A stretch of 64,000 nucleotides of DNA from Roseicyclus persicicus (lineage in GTDB: Bacteria > Pseudomonadota > Alphaproteobacteria > Rhodobacterales > Rhodobacteraceae): the NCBI RefSeq assembly GCF_012395815.1, contig NZ_JAAZQQ010000002.1:620001-684000 (forward strand), in the 5' to 3' direction. Of this stretch, positions 35,856 to 43,535 are shown piece after piece. Positions within the stretch are counted from its first letter, which is position 1, and each line of letters starts with the position of its first letter. The position numbers were made by a program, and so were the translations under genes. The notes under the pieces are model-generated. The model ran no database searches and was not told where the DNA came from. It worked only from the letters and a program-made list of their open reading frames with translations.

Positions 35856-36391
35856 CGCCGGAGCTCCGCGCCGGCGCCGGGTCCCGGCGTCTGGGTGAAG
35901 GCGCGCTCAGGAATAAACTCCACCACCGCGAGACCGTCGGGGTCGAAGGCGGTGTAGGCGATGGCCTGCGGCCGTGTGTAGCCAAGCTCAAGCAGCTCGT
36001 CGAGCAGGAGGCCGCATTGGCGCGCGATCTCGGGCAGGTCGTCGGGGCTCGGGTCGCCGAGCTGCGCGGCGGGGGCTTTCACCTGGATCGATCGGTGATC
36101 CCGCGCCCGGGAGAAGGTCGCGGCGATCGCGCTACCGGCTGCCACGGCTCCCAGCAGGGCCTCGTGGCGGCGCCGCTCGACAAAGACCCGCAGCACGCGC
36201 ATCTCGCGCACCCGGCAGGCGACGGCCGAACCAACCAGTGGCCGCCCGTCCGGGGTCCGCACGCCGAGGATCGGCGCGACCCCGCCCTGCACGAAGGCCA
36301 CGAGGTCAATCGGCAGGCACCCGGGCTTCGGGCTCGCGTCGCGCCAGGCGGCTTGGTCGCCGGTCGGAGTTGCGTAGGTGGGTCCTGCCAT
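35852..36391 (-). CDS. Pyridoxamine 5'-phosphate oxidase-like FMN-binding protein
   Basis: A 179-residue split-barrel protein. LPIDLVAFVQGGVAPILGVRTPDGRPLVGSA (split across 26-56) and VLRVFVERRRHEALLGAVAAGSAIAATFSRA (about 66-96) are typical of PPOX-like proteins that bind FMN, F420 or haem. Overlap by ATGA with the PPOX-GAF gene suggests that the two proteins work together, for example as a ligand-binding partner. It is not the biosynthetic PdxH, which has longer conserved C-terminal motifs. Confidence 0.65.
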   Translation of the reverse strand: MAGPTYATPTGDQAAWRDASPKPGCLPIDLVAFVQGGVAPILGVRTPDGRPLVGSAVACRVREMRVLRVFVERRRHEALLGAVAAGSAIAATFSRARDHRSIQVKAPAAQLGDPSPDDLPEIARQCGLLLDELLELGYTRPQAIAYTAFDPDGLAVVEFIPERAFTQTPGPGAGAELRR

Positions 36392-36642
36392 CGTTGGGGG
36401 TCATGACTGCCGAAAAGGGGACGCGTCCAGTGCGGAGAGCGGACCGGTCCTCGAAAGACTACCATGCCGCGCGGCGTCCAAAAGCCGAAATCCGCATGGA
36501 TCTCGCGGCCCGAGCCCCTCTCGTTAGTAACCATTTAGCATTGCTTGCGCGAACACTTACGAGGCGCCGCGCACGGTCGAGCGATAGACATCCGCTTCAA
36601 GGCTCCCTGCGGTGGCCTTCTTTCCTGCTCTGGAGTTCCTGT

Positions 36643-36828
36643 ATGTCCCGCTTCGCGTTTCTTCGCGTCCTGCGCTCCTTGCGACCAGTGCGTCGCGCCA
36701 AGCCTTTCGACCCGTTCGTTCCGCCTGACCCGATCGATCACCCGGACCTGCGAGGGCTTGGCTTGCGTGACCTCGCGGATCTTCCGTTTCCGCGTCCTTC
36801 GGGATCCTTCGAGGACGGATGCCGGTGA
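36643..36828 (+). CDS. Putative 61-residue basic protein coupled to a DUF1127 gene
   Basis: MSRFAFLRVLRSLRPVRRAK followed by a Pro/Asp-rich middle and LRGLGLRDLADLPFPRPSG. TGGAG lies 7 nt before the ATG, and its stop overlaps the next start as TGATG, a sign of translational coupling. The basic N-terminal helix plus short acidic tail resembles DUF1127 neighbours. No family is recognised. The preceding 250 bp hold no gene I can support. Confidence 0.45.
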   Translation: MSRFAFLRVLRSLRPVRRAKPFDPFVPPDPIDHPDLRGLGLRDLADLPFPRPSGSFEDGCR

Positions 36829-37043
36829 TGCTCCGTTCGATTTTCATGTCCAACATGCGTGCCACGAGGCGCGTGCTGACTCATCGGCAGGGGCTGGCCC
36901 GCTGGCGGGCCCGTGCCGAGGGCCGACGCAGAGCCCTTGCGATCGCGCATCTGCCCGACAGGATCCGGCGCGATATCGGGCTGCCGCCAGGGGCCTCCGT
37001 CGACTGTCCAGCCGAGATCCTTGGTCTGAAGGACCCGCGGTGA
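36828..37043 (+). CDS. DUF1127 small protein
   Basis: A 71-residue protein with a basic helix (RQGLARWRARAEGRRRALAI) and the DUF1127 core AHLPDRIRRDIGLPPG. ATG 36828 is chosen because it overlaps the upstream stop (TGATG); ATG 36819 and 36846 are alternatives. It is convergent with the MarR gene. It is the second of three DUF1127 genes in the window, and its RRDIGLPP motif resembles RADIGLPP of the copy at 48479. Confidence 0.78.
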   Translation: MLRSIFMSNMRATRRVLTHRQGLARWRARAEGRRRALAIAHLPDRIRRDIGLPPGASVDCPAEILGLKDPR

Positions 37044-37060
37044 GCGCCGCCGCCCCGGCG

Positions 37061-37525
37061 TCAGTCACCGACCGGGGTATCCGTCTTCATGCCCGCGTTG
37101 AGGGCCGAGATGATGCGATGGAACGCCTCGATTTCCTCCCGCGCGTAGCCTGCGGCGAAGCGGGCGAACTCGGCCTGTTCGCGCGCGCGGATCGCCGTGA
37201 TCAGGGCGTGGCTTCCCGGCGTGAGGCTGTAGAACGCCGACGTCTTGTGGGCGGGGTTCCCGGTCTGCTCGACGAGGCCACGGGCGTGCAGATCCTGCAG
37301 CTCGCGTGCCACGAATTGCCGCTTCACATCGAGCGCCCGGGTCAGCTGCGGTGCCGTCGCGCGGCTAAGCCCGAGCAGCGCCTCGAGGATGGCCCTCTGG
37401 CCGACGCTGACGCCCGTCCCCTCGAGGTCGGCTTCGACCCGCTTGGTGATGTTGCGCAGGAGCGGGCGCACCAGCTGAACGCCCTCGTACAACAGAGCGA
37501 CAGGATCGCGATCTCGCTTGTCCAT
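37061..37525 (-). CDS. MarR-family transcriptional regulator
   Basis: A 154-residue winged-helix repressor. The recognition region is ATAPQLTRALDVKRQFVARELQDLHARGLVEQTGNP (about 60-95), followed by a C-terminal dimerisation helix. A perfect GACAACT-C-AGTTGTC palindrome lies just upstream of the gene, and a closely related palindrome overlaps the promoter of the MFS pump at 40 kb. It therefore probably represses itself and the pump, with release by a small aromatic or drug-like ligand. Confidence 0.85.
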   Translation of the reverse strand: MDKRDRDPVALLYEGVQLVRPLLRNITKRVEADLEGTGVSVGQRAILEALLGLSRATAPQLTRALDVKRQFVARELQDLHARGLVEQTGNPAHKTSAFYSLTPGSHALITAIRAREQAEFARFAAGYAREEIEAFHRIISALNAGMKTDTPVGD

Positions 37526-37545
37526 GGTGGCAGCACCCACTATAT

Positions 37546-37560
37546 GACAACTCAGTTGTC
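37546..37560. promoter_or_regulatory. MarR operator, autoregulatory site
   Basis: GACAACTCAGTTGTC is a perfect 7-1-7 palindrome 20 bp before the marR-like start. It shares the core CAACTNAGTTG with the site at 40026-40042. It lies between marR (minus) and the DUF1992 gene (plus), so it may control both directions. Confidence 0.75.
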
Positions 37561-37621
37561 AATATGTCCCTTCGTGGCGTCCCGCTTCCGGATCGCCCTT
37601 GACCCCTGATAGAGGACCACC

Positions 37622-37936
37622 ATGCCCGCTCACAACCTTGCAGAACGCCAGATCCTGAAGGCCCAGGCCGACGGGGTGTTCGATCGCCTCGAAGGGGCGG
37701 GCAAGCCGCTGCCCGAACGGCCGCCCGAGGATGCGGTGGGCATCGCCATGCGTATCATGGCGCAGGCCGGTGTCGTGCCGCGCGAGTTCGAGCTGAAGAA
37801 AGAGGTGGACGCCCAGCGCGCTCGGCTGGCAGCCATCACCGATCCCGCGGCGCGCAAGCAGGCGATGGCCGTGCTGACAAACCTGCAGCTGCGCTACGAC
37901 ATCGAGCGCGAGGCGCGCAGGCGGTTCTACCGCTAG
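37622..37936 (+). CDS. DUF1992 (DnaJ-homologue subfamily C member 28-like) protein
   Basis: A 104-residue protein of the DUF1992 family: LAERQILKAQADGVFDRLEGAGKPLP near the start, and a central AMRIMAQAGVVPREFELKKEVDA. The role of the family is unknown. It is the first of three plus-strand genes between the MarR gene and the MFS pump, beginning 60 bp after the MarR operator and therefore possibly in its regulon. Confidence 0.8.
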   Translation: MPAHNLAERQILKAQADGVFDRLEGAGKPLPERPPEDAVGIAMRIMAQAGVVPREFELKKEVDAQRARLAAITDPAARKQAMAVLTNLQLRYDIEREARRRFYR

Positions 37937-38013
37937 GCCACCACCCATCCCTGACCAACTGACCCGGTCGCGTTGCGCGCGGGCCGTCTCCCCATGTCAA
38001 AGCGAGGATCCTC

Positions 38014-38358
38014 ATGCCTCTTTCCTCCGTCACCGACGCCAGCTTCGCCAACGATGTGCTGCAGGCCGATGGCCCGGTCCTCGTGGTGTTCTCGGCCACA
38101 TGGTGTGCGCCCTGTCACCAGATGACGGCCGTGCTGGACGAGCTGTCAGTCGAGCTGGCCGGCCGCATCCGGATCCTGAAGATCGACGTCGAGGAAAGCC
38201 CGGGGCAGGCTGCCCGCTTCGGAGTTCGCGGCATGCCGGGCTTGTTCATCCTGCACGGGGGCACCGTGGTGGCTCAGCGGTCCGGGGCAGCGCCCCGGGC
38301 GACCGCGCGGCGCTGGATTCTCGAAACCCTCGAGGGCCTCGCGCCTTCGCCGTGCTGA
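38014..38358 (+). CDS. Thioredoxin-like protein
   Basis: A 114-residue thioredoxin. Active site WCAPC sits at residues 30-34 within VVFSATWCAPCHQM, and the cis-Pro is in GVRGMPGLFILHGG. The length is close to that of classical thioredoxins. It stands between the DUF1992 and NIPSNAP genes, all in one direction, so it may serve stress protection under MarR control rather than being the housekeeping copy. Confidence 0.85.
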   Translation: MPLSSVTDASFANDVLQADGPVLVVFSATWCAPCHQMTAVLDELSVELAGRIRILKIDVEESPGQAARFGVRGMPGLFILHGGTVVAQRSGAAPRATARRWILETLEGLAPSPC

Positions 38359-38381
38359 TGTCTGGGAGGGAAGAGCCAGCG

Positions 38382-38699
38382 ATGATCACTTGTGTCCTGC
38401 GCTATGAGGTCGATGCCGACAAGCTTGAGGACTTCGAAGCCTATGCGCGCAGGTGGATCGACCTCCTGCCTCGCTTTGGAGGCGTGCACCATGGCTATTT
38501 CCTGCCGCATGAGGGTGCCAACGACATCGCGCTCGCCTTGTTCTCCTTCCCTTCGCTCGCTGCCTACGAGCGGTACCGCGCCGTGAGTGCAGATGACCCC
38601 GACTGTCGCGCGGCGTACCGCTTCGCCCGCGAGACTCGGTGCATCCGCCGCTACGACCGGCAGTTTCTCCGGCCCTTGCTTGCGGCAGCCGGAGACTGA
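38382..38699 (+). CDS. NIPSNAP-family protein
   Basis: A 105-residue dimeric alpha+beta barrel protein. MITCVLRYEVDADKLEDFEAYARRW and LPRFGGVHHGYFLP are typical of NIPSNAP domain proteins, and FSFPSLAAYERYR matches the second half. ATG 38382 follows GGGAGGGAAGAG at a long but acceptable distance. The function is unknown. The gene ends 19 bp before the convergent MFS pump stop. Confidence 0.83.
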   Translation: MITCVLRYEVDADKLEDFEAYARRWIDLLPRFGGVHHGYFLPHEGANDIALALFSFPSLAAYERYRAVSADDPDCRAAYRFARETRCIRRYDRQFLRPLLAAAGD

Positions 38700-38718
38700 G
38701 GGCGGCACACCGACGCAA

Positions 38719-39954
38719 TCAGGCCGCATCGCTCTGTTGTGTGGGACTGCCTCCGCCCTGCGCCTTCTGCACAAGACCGACGAACACCAGCACCGCAACC
38801 CCCAGGATGCTGGCCGCCACGAGGAAGGGTGCGCCCGGCAACCAGATGTCGGCTCCCGGTCCTGTGCCCCAGAAAAAGGCCTGCGTCATGATTAGCGGCG
38901 ACAGGATCATGGACAGCGCGGCGAGCGACCCGAGGACGCCCTGCACTTCGCCCTGCCGGTCGGCGCCGACGCTGCGCGAGATCAGCCCTTGCAGCACCGG
39001 CGTCGCAAGAGCGGCGACCGCAGAGAGGGGGATGAGCGCCCAGACCAACGCCGCGCGGTCGGCCAATCCGTAGCCGACGAGGCAAAGGACGCCGAGGAGC
39101 ATCGCCGCCCGGATCGTACGGACTTCGCCGAGCCGCGCCAGCAGCAGCGGCACGAGCCCGGTCTGCGCCAGTATCAACACCGTCCCGTAGAGCGCCAGCG
39201 AGGCCCCGATGGTGGCCGCGGTCCAGCCAAGTGTGGCCTCCACGTAGAAGGCCCAGACGGCGGGGTAGACGAAGCCCACCAGCTGCAGGAGCGCAAAGAC
39301 GGCGATCATCGGGCGAAGGCCCGGCAGCCGCCCGACGGCCCAGAGTGCGCCGACCGGGTTCGCCCGGCGAAGGTCGAAGGGCCGACGACGGTCGAGGGGA
39401 AGCGACTCGGGCAGGGCCATCCACGCAAAGACTGCGGTCCCGGCCGCCAGCACGGCAGCGGCCCAGAACGGGGCGCGCGGGTCGATCCCACCCAGGAGAC
39501 CTCCGGCGACCGGCCCGAGAACCACGCCGGCGCCCATCGCCGCCGAGACGAGTCCAAAGCTGCGTGCCCTTTGGGCTTCCGGCGTGATGTCCGCGACATA
39601 GGCCAGTGCCGTCGCGTAGGTGGATGCCGCGATGCCTGCGACGATGCGCGCGACAAGCAGCAGCCAGATCGCCTGCGCCAGCGCCATGACGAGCATGTCG
39701 GCCGCCATCACGACGAGGGATACCAGCAGCACCGGCCGCCGCCCGAAACGGTCCGACAGCGCACCGAGCGCGGGGGCGCAGGCGAACTGGCTGACGGCGA
39801 ACACGGCCGACAGGATCCCGCCCCAGAGGGCGGCATCCGCCAGCGACAGGCCCCGGACCGAACCGATCAGCCCCGGCATGACAGGCAGGATCAGGCCGAC
39901 CGCCATGGTGTCGAGCGCGACGGTCGCGAGGATGACGACGAGGGGCAGGCGCAT
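38719..39954 (-). CDS. MFS drug-efflux transporter, TetA-like (DHA1)
   Basis: A 411-residue 12-helix antiporter. Motif A between helices 2 and 3 is GALSDRFGRRPVLL, motif C in helix 5 is LVSAAMGAGVVLGPVAGGLLGG, and LDTMAVGLILPVMPGL opens helix 1 as in tetracycline-type pumps. ATG 39954 follows AAGGAG. Its promoter is overlapped by a MarR-type palindrome, so it is probably induced by its substrate. The substrate cannot be inferred; tetracycline resistance should not be assumed. Confidence 0.85.
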   Translation of the reverse strand: MRLPLVVILATVALDTMAVGLILPVMPGLIGSVRGLSLADAALWGGILSAVFAVSQFACAPALGALSDRFGRRPVLLVSLVVMAADMLVMALAQAIWLLLVARIVAGIAASTYATALAYVADITPEAQRARSFGLVSAAMGAGVVLGPVAGGLLGGIDPRAPFWAAAVLAAGTAVFAWMALPESLPLDRRRPFDLRRANPVGALWAVGRLPGLRPMIAVFALLQLVGFVYPAVWAFYVEATLGWTAATIGASLALYGTVLILAQTGLVPLLLARLGEVRTIRAAMLLGVLCLVGYGLADRAALVWALIPLSAVAALATPVLQGLISRSVGADRQGEVQGVLGSLAALSMILSPLIMTQAFFWGTGPGADIWLPGAPFLVAASILGVAVLVFVGLVQKAQGGGSPTQQSDAA

Positions 39955-40002
39955 CGCGGGGACTCCTTCGGCAAGGGGGCGGGATGCCGCCTTGGCCGGC
40001 GC

Positions 40003-40042
40003 GCGATACAAGGGTGAGTGAAAAATGTCAACTTAGTTGACA
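40003..40042 (-). promoter_or_regulatory. Sigma-70-type promoter of the MFS gene overlapped by MarR operator
   Basis: On the minus strand -35 TTGACA (40031-40026), 17-bp spacer, -10 TATCGC (40008-40003). The -35 is one arm of the perfect palindrome TGTCAACTTAGTTGACA (40026-40042), which shares CAACTNAGTTG with the site before the marR-like gene. Occupancy would block RNA polymerase. Confidence 0.78.
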
Positions 40043-40068
40043 AAATATCGGCCCCGCCCGTGTTGGTG

Positions 40069-41901
40069 TCAGAAGCGCAAGCCGAGCGAAACCGCCGCGC
40101 GACCGTCCGACAGCGCGTCGTCGAAGGGCGACAGCGACCACGACGCGCGCGCGGTGAGGTTGTCGCCCACGCGGCCTGACAAGCCGAGTTCGATCTCGGT
40201 GCCCTCGACGATCCCGGAAACACCGCTGCCCTCGATCCGCTGTCCCGAGGCGAGCGTGACGCCGCCACCGGCCAGGTCGCTGAGCAGCACGTCCTCCCAC
40301 GCAACGCGGGCAAAGGCCCTGAGGGGCAGGGGACCCGCGTCGAGCTCCATCGCCGCCGTCGCGCCGAGGCGCACGGACAGAGTTTCCAGTCGCTGGCCAT
40401 CGATCCGGCCGTTCATCAGGCCGCCCCCCGCTTCCGCATAGCTATCGCGCCTGGTCTCGGCCCAGGTCAGGCCGCCATCGAGGAGGAGCGTCGCACCTCC
40501 CGCCGCGATGCGGAGGTCGGCGCCGAGGTCGATCATGCGAGTGTCGGCCTCCGCCCGACCCGTCGCGCGCGGGGCCGGACCGAACCCCGTGTCGCGCATG
40601 ACATCCATGCCGGCATGGCCGAGGCCAACCTGCGCCGTCAGGCCGAGCCAGCCGATCTCCTGCCGCAGGTAGGCGGCGGCGGTCCACGCCTCGGCGTCGA
40701 TCGCGCCACCCCCGGTCTCGCCGGAGCCCCATCCAAGGCTCGCGCCCCAGCTCAGCCCGCCCGCGCTGTCCGACCAGCCCCCGGCAAGGCCCGAGACCTG
40801 CCCCGACTGGCGCCCGGCCGTCAGCGTGACCCGGGTCGCCTCCACCCATCCGCCCCGCGCACCGTAGCGGGCCTGCCGACGGACGTCGTCTATGTGGCGG
40901 TCGGCGATCGTGGCGGCCAGTGCCGTGGTCTCTCCAGAGAGGCGCGGCAGGTCGTGGGCCGCTGCCAGCGTGCCCTGCACCATCCCCGCGACAAGACCCT
41001 GCGCCGTCGCGGTCAGGTGCGTGCCGTCCCAGAACACCCGGCGCTCGGCACTGCCCGGCGCGGTGCAGTCGGGGGCACCGCCGTCGGGCAGGCAGGGGGC
41101 GAGAGTGTCAAAGCCCCAGGCGGCCGGGTCGCTGGCGATCGCGTCGAAGAGGGCGTGGACATCGACCAGCAGCACCTGCGCGCCTGTGTCGACGTCCGCC
41201 GCCTCGGCCTGCCTCAGGAGCGCGGCATTGTGGCGGGCGACCATGGCGTCGCCCGCGGCCTGGACCTCTGGAGGCAGGAGGGCGGTGGTGGGCGCCAGCG
41301 AGAAGTCGAACAGGTTCAGCACGGCGACCCGTCCGACCCCGGCCTCGGCGATCCCGCGCGTCGCGGCGTCGATGTTGGCCGCGACCGCATCGGCCACCAG
41401 CCCGTCCAGCGCCGCATCGCGGCCCGGTGCGGTCAGCCAGAGCCCGTGGTCGTTGGCCCCGGCCCATAGCACCGCCGTGGTGTCCGCGCCCGCCTGCACC
41501 GCGCCAGCGCCGATCAGGGCCTGCGCCATGTCCACCTGTGCACGCAGGCCCGGCGGTGTCGCGGTCGCGGGATCGAGGGCCTCTGTGCCGCTGGTCGCGC
41601 CCGCCACGGCGAAGTTCCAGCTGTGCTGGGTGGGATCGGACGTGCCGAGGAGGTGGTCGGCCATGAGCCCGTGTTCGCCGGCGATCCGGTCGAACCAGAG
41701 AGGCCCGTTGGAGAAGCGGCCGTTGTCGTAGAAGCGCGGATCGGGAACGGCGTCCCCTGTCAGGGCGAAGGCGTTGCCCGTGTCGGTCAGGCTGTCCCCG
41801 AAGGCGAGCCAGCTGTCGGCGCGCGCGGTCTGGACGGCGAGGAGGGCAAGGGCGGAGGCACAGAGCATCAGCCCCGCGGACTGTCGCTGCAGGGGAGTCA
41901 T
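40069..41901 (-). CDS. GDSL-family autotransporter esterase
   Basis: A 610-residue outer-membrane protein. It has a signal peptide (to about 28), then an SGNH/GDSL lipase domain with FGDSLTDTG (33-41), WAGANDHG and the C-terminal D-x-x-H block WDGTHLTA near 290. After a linker at about 320-345, a 12-strand autotransporter beta-barrel ends in the terminal aromatic signature VSLGLRF. It resembles EstA/EstP esterases that display the enzyme on the cell surface. It is transcribed after a divergent MFS promoter, apparently as its own unit. Confidence 0.88.
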   Translation of the reverse strand: MTPLQRQSAGLMLCASALALLAVQTARADSWLAFGDSLTDTGNAFALTGDAVPDPRFYDNGRFSNGPLWFDRIAGEHGLMADHLLGTSDPTQHSWNFAVAGATSGTEALDPATATPPGLRAQVDMAQALIGAGAVQAGADTTAVLWAGANDHGLWLTAPGRDAALDGLVADAVAANIDAATRGIAEAGVGRVAVLNLFDFSLAPTTALLPPEVQAAGDAMVARHNAALLRQAEAADVDTGAQVLLVDVHALFDAIASDPAAWGFDTLAPCLPDGGAPDCTAPGSAERRVFWDGTHLTATAQGLVAGMVQGTLAAAHDLPRLSGETTALAATIADRHIDDVRRQARYGARGGWVEATRVTLTAGRQSGQVSGLAGGWSDSAGGLSWGASLGWGSGETGGGAIDAEAWTAAAYLRQEIGWLGLTAQVGLGHAGMDVMRDTGFGPAPRATGRAEADTRMIDLGADLRIAAGGATLLLDGGLTWAETRRDSYAEAGGGLMNGRIDGQRLETLSVRLGATAAMELDAGPLPLRAFARVAWEDVLLSDLAGGGVTLASGQRIEGSGVSGIVEGTEIELGLSGRVGDNLTARASWSLSPFDDALSDGRAAVSLGLRF

Positions 41902-41974
41902 GGGATGTATCCTTTCGGCCGGTGCCGTGGCACCGGGGTTGTGTGATCGTTAGGGAGGAAAGACCGGCCCGCCG

Positions 41975-42670
41975 TCAGAGGGCGACGAGCGCGAAGCCGA
42001 GATGGGTGCCGATGTGGGCGAGGATGGCCGCCTCGAGCCCGCCCCGCAGAAGGGCGGCACCGTAGGCGAGGCCGAGAAGCGCGTTCCAGATCAGGGTCCG
42101 GGCGGTCAGCAGGGGTGTCATGGCGCCGGCCTCCAGCTGCACGGCGGGCAGATGCGCCGCCGCGAAGGCCAGCGCGGCGAGGCCCGCGGCCAGCCAGAGC
42201 GCGGCCCGGTGCGGCAGGAAACGGGACAGGCCGAGCGCAAGCGCGGTGAGGAGGCCCCAGCGCATCAGCACCTCCTCGGTCAGGCCGCCGTAGAGGAGGC
42301 CGAGGGCCAAGGTGCCGACCCCGCGCTCCTCCCGCAGCGTCGGCAGTCCCGGCACCTGCCAGAGCGGCGCCGTGGCGTGGTCGGCTAGCGCGACGGCAAG
42401 GCCGAGGGCGAGGCCTGCAACCGTGGCGGCTACGAGGCTCCGTCCCGGCAGCGTCGACCCGAGGACCAGCCGCGACCGAAGGCCCATCTTGGGCGCGGCC
42501 CAGCCCCCTGACAGCGCCGCAAGGCCGAGCAGGAGGAGTGGCGAGAGGGCGATTGCGAGCGGCGGAACGCCCGCCGGCACGGGGACGAGGAGTGGCAGGG
42601 CAGCCACGCCGGGCAGGCCGAGCAAGAGCGCCCGGCCGGCTCGGGCGGAATAGCGGGGGAGATCGGACAT
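41975..42670 (-). CDS. CPBP-family intramembrane glutamic endopeptidase
   Basis: A 231-residue membrane protein of the CAAX/Rce1-like (CPBP, ABI) family. The catalytic motif is EEVLMRWG (EExxxR type) near 140, and the conserved His residues lie in LAFAAAHLPA and AHIGTHLG. ATG 42670 is used; an upstream ATG at 42703 would lie inside the promoter of the divergent operon. The substrate is unknown; bacterial members sometimes process bacteriocins or signalling peptides. Confidence 0.83.
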   Translation of the reverse strand: MSDLPRYSARAGRALLLGLPGVAALPLLVPVPAGVPPLAIALSPLLLLGLAALSGGWAAPKMGLRSRLVLGSTLPGRSLVAATVAGLALGLAVALADHATAPLWQVPGLPTLREERGVGTLALGLLYGGLTEEVLMRWGLLTALALGLSRFLPHRAALWLAAGLAALAFAAAHLPAVQLEAGAMTPLLTARTLIWNALLGLAYGAALLRGGLEAAILAHIGTHLGFALVAL

Positions 42671-42703
42671 GGGAGAAAACGCCTCGGCAAAACTGATTCG
42701 CAT

Positions 42704-42732
42704 TTGACGGCCATCAATTGCTGTTTTACAAT
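42704..42732 (+). promoter_or_regulatory. Near-consensus sigma-70 promoter for the DUF2975 operon
   Basis: TTGACG (42704-42709), 17-bp spacer, TACAAT (42727-42732), in a locally AT-rich stretch 35 bp before the DUF2975 start. It is one of the best-matching housekeeping promoters in the window. Confidence 0.75.
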
Positions 42733-42766
42733 AATTTAGTCAACCAAGAGATTAAGAAGTTCCGTC

Positions 42767-43309
42767 ATGCCAGATCCGACACCCCTGGCGCGCGTGCAGC
42801 GCCTGTCCCGCTTCTTCTCGCGCCTTGCCCTCGGGCTGGGGGCGCTCCTCGTGTTGCTCGACGTGCTGGTCTGGCTCGACCGCGACGCGCTGGAACGGGG
42901 CGCGGCCCTGCTCCTGCCAGAGGGCACGGCCTACGCGCTGACGCCCGTGGCGCTCGCGGGGGGCTTCGTGATGGGGCATCTCGTCCTCGGCCTCCTGCTT
43001 GTCGCGCTGTGGCAGGCGCATCGCCTGTTCGCGGCCTTCGCGCGTGGCGAGATCCTCGTGCCCGAAAGCGGCGCGCGGCTGTTCCGCATCGGCCTGGCCT
43101 TCGCGCTGGTGCTGCCGGCGCAGATGCTGGGGTCCGCCGTCGCCTCGGTCCTCCTCACGCTCGGCAACCCGCCGGGCGAGCGGGTCCTGTCGATCTCGGT
43201 CGACCCCGCCCATGCGATGCTGGCCGCGGCCGGTCTCCTGATCCTGACGGTCGGCTGGGTCATGGCCGAGGCCGCGCGGATCGCCGACGACAACGCCCAG
43301 ATCGTCTGA
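42767..43309 (+). CDS. DUF2975 membrane protein
   Basis: A 180-residue protein with four hydrophobic segments (about 20-40, 60-82, 100-125, 143-165). DUF2975 proteins are membrane partners of a small YozG-like Cro/CI regulator, and that gene follows by 10 bp. Together they act as a membrane/regulator switch of unknown signal. The spacing and order here match that pairing. Confidence 0.78.
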   Translation: MPDPTPLARVQRLSRFFSRLALGLGALLVLLDVLVWLDRDALERGAALLLPEGTAYALTPVALAGGFVMGHLVLGLLLVALWQAHRLFAAFARGEILVPESGARLFRIGLAFALVLPAQMLGSAVASVLLTLGNPPGERVLSISVDPAHAMLAAAGLLILTVGWVMAEAARIADDNAQIV

Positions 43310-43319
43310 GGAGCGCCCG

Positions 43320-43535
43320 ATGCCGATCAACGTGACGCTCGACGTGATGCTCGCTCGCCGCAAGATGAAGTCCAAGGACCTCGCCGAGCGCATCGGGATC
43401 ACCGAGCAGAACCTGTCGCTCCTGAAGTCCGGCAAGGTGAAGGGGGTGCGCTTCGAGACCCTCGCGGCCATCTGCCGGGAGCTCGACTGTCAGCCGGGCG
43501 ACCTGCTCGAATACCTCGGGGAGGGCGAGGGATGA
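43320..43535 (+). CDS. YozG-like Cro/CI-type DNA-binding protein
   Basis: A 71-residue helix-turn-helix protein: DVMLARRKMKSKDLAERIGITEQNLSLLKSGKV (split across 9-41) is the HTH, and FETLAAICRELDCQPGDLLEY is the conserved C-terminus. It usually pairs with DUF2975. The stop overlaps the Nudix-GNAT gene by 4 bp (ATGA), so the three genes form one operon. Confidence 0.85.
   Translation: MPINVTLDVMLARRKMKSKDLAERIGITEQNLSLLKSGKVKGVRFETLAAICRELDCQPGDLLEYLGEGEG

Noticed and set aside
38719-39954. Naming the MFS protein tetA / tetracycline resistance
   Set aside because: Motifs fit the DHA1 group in general, but substrate-specific residues cannot be judged by eye and the MarR context suggests other inducers.
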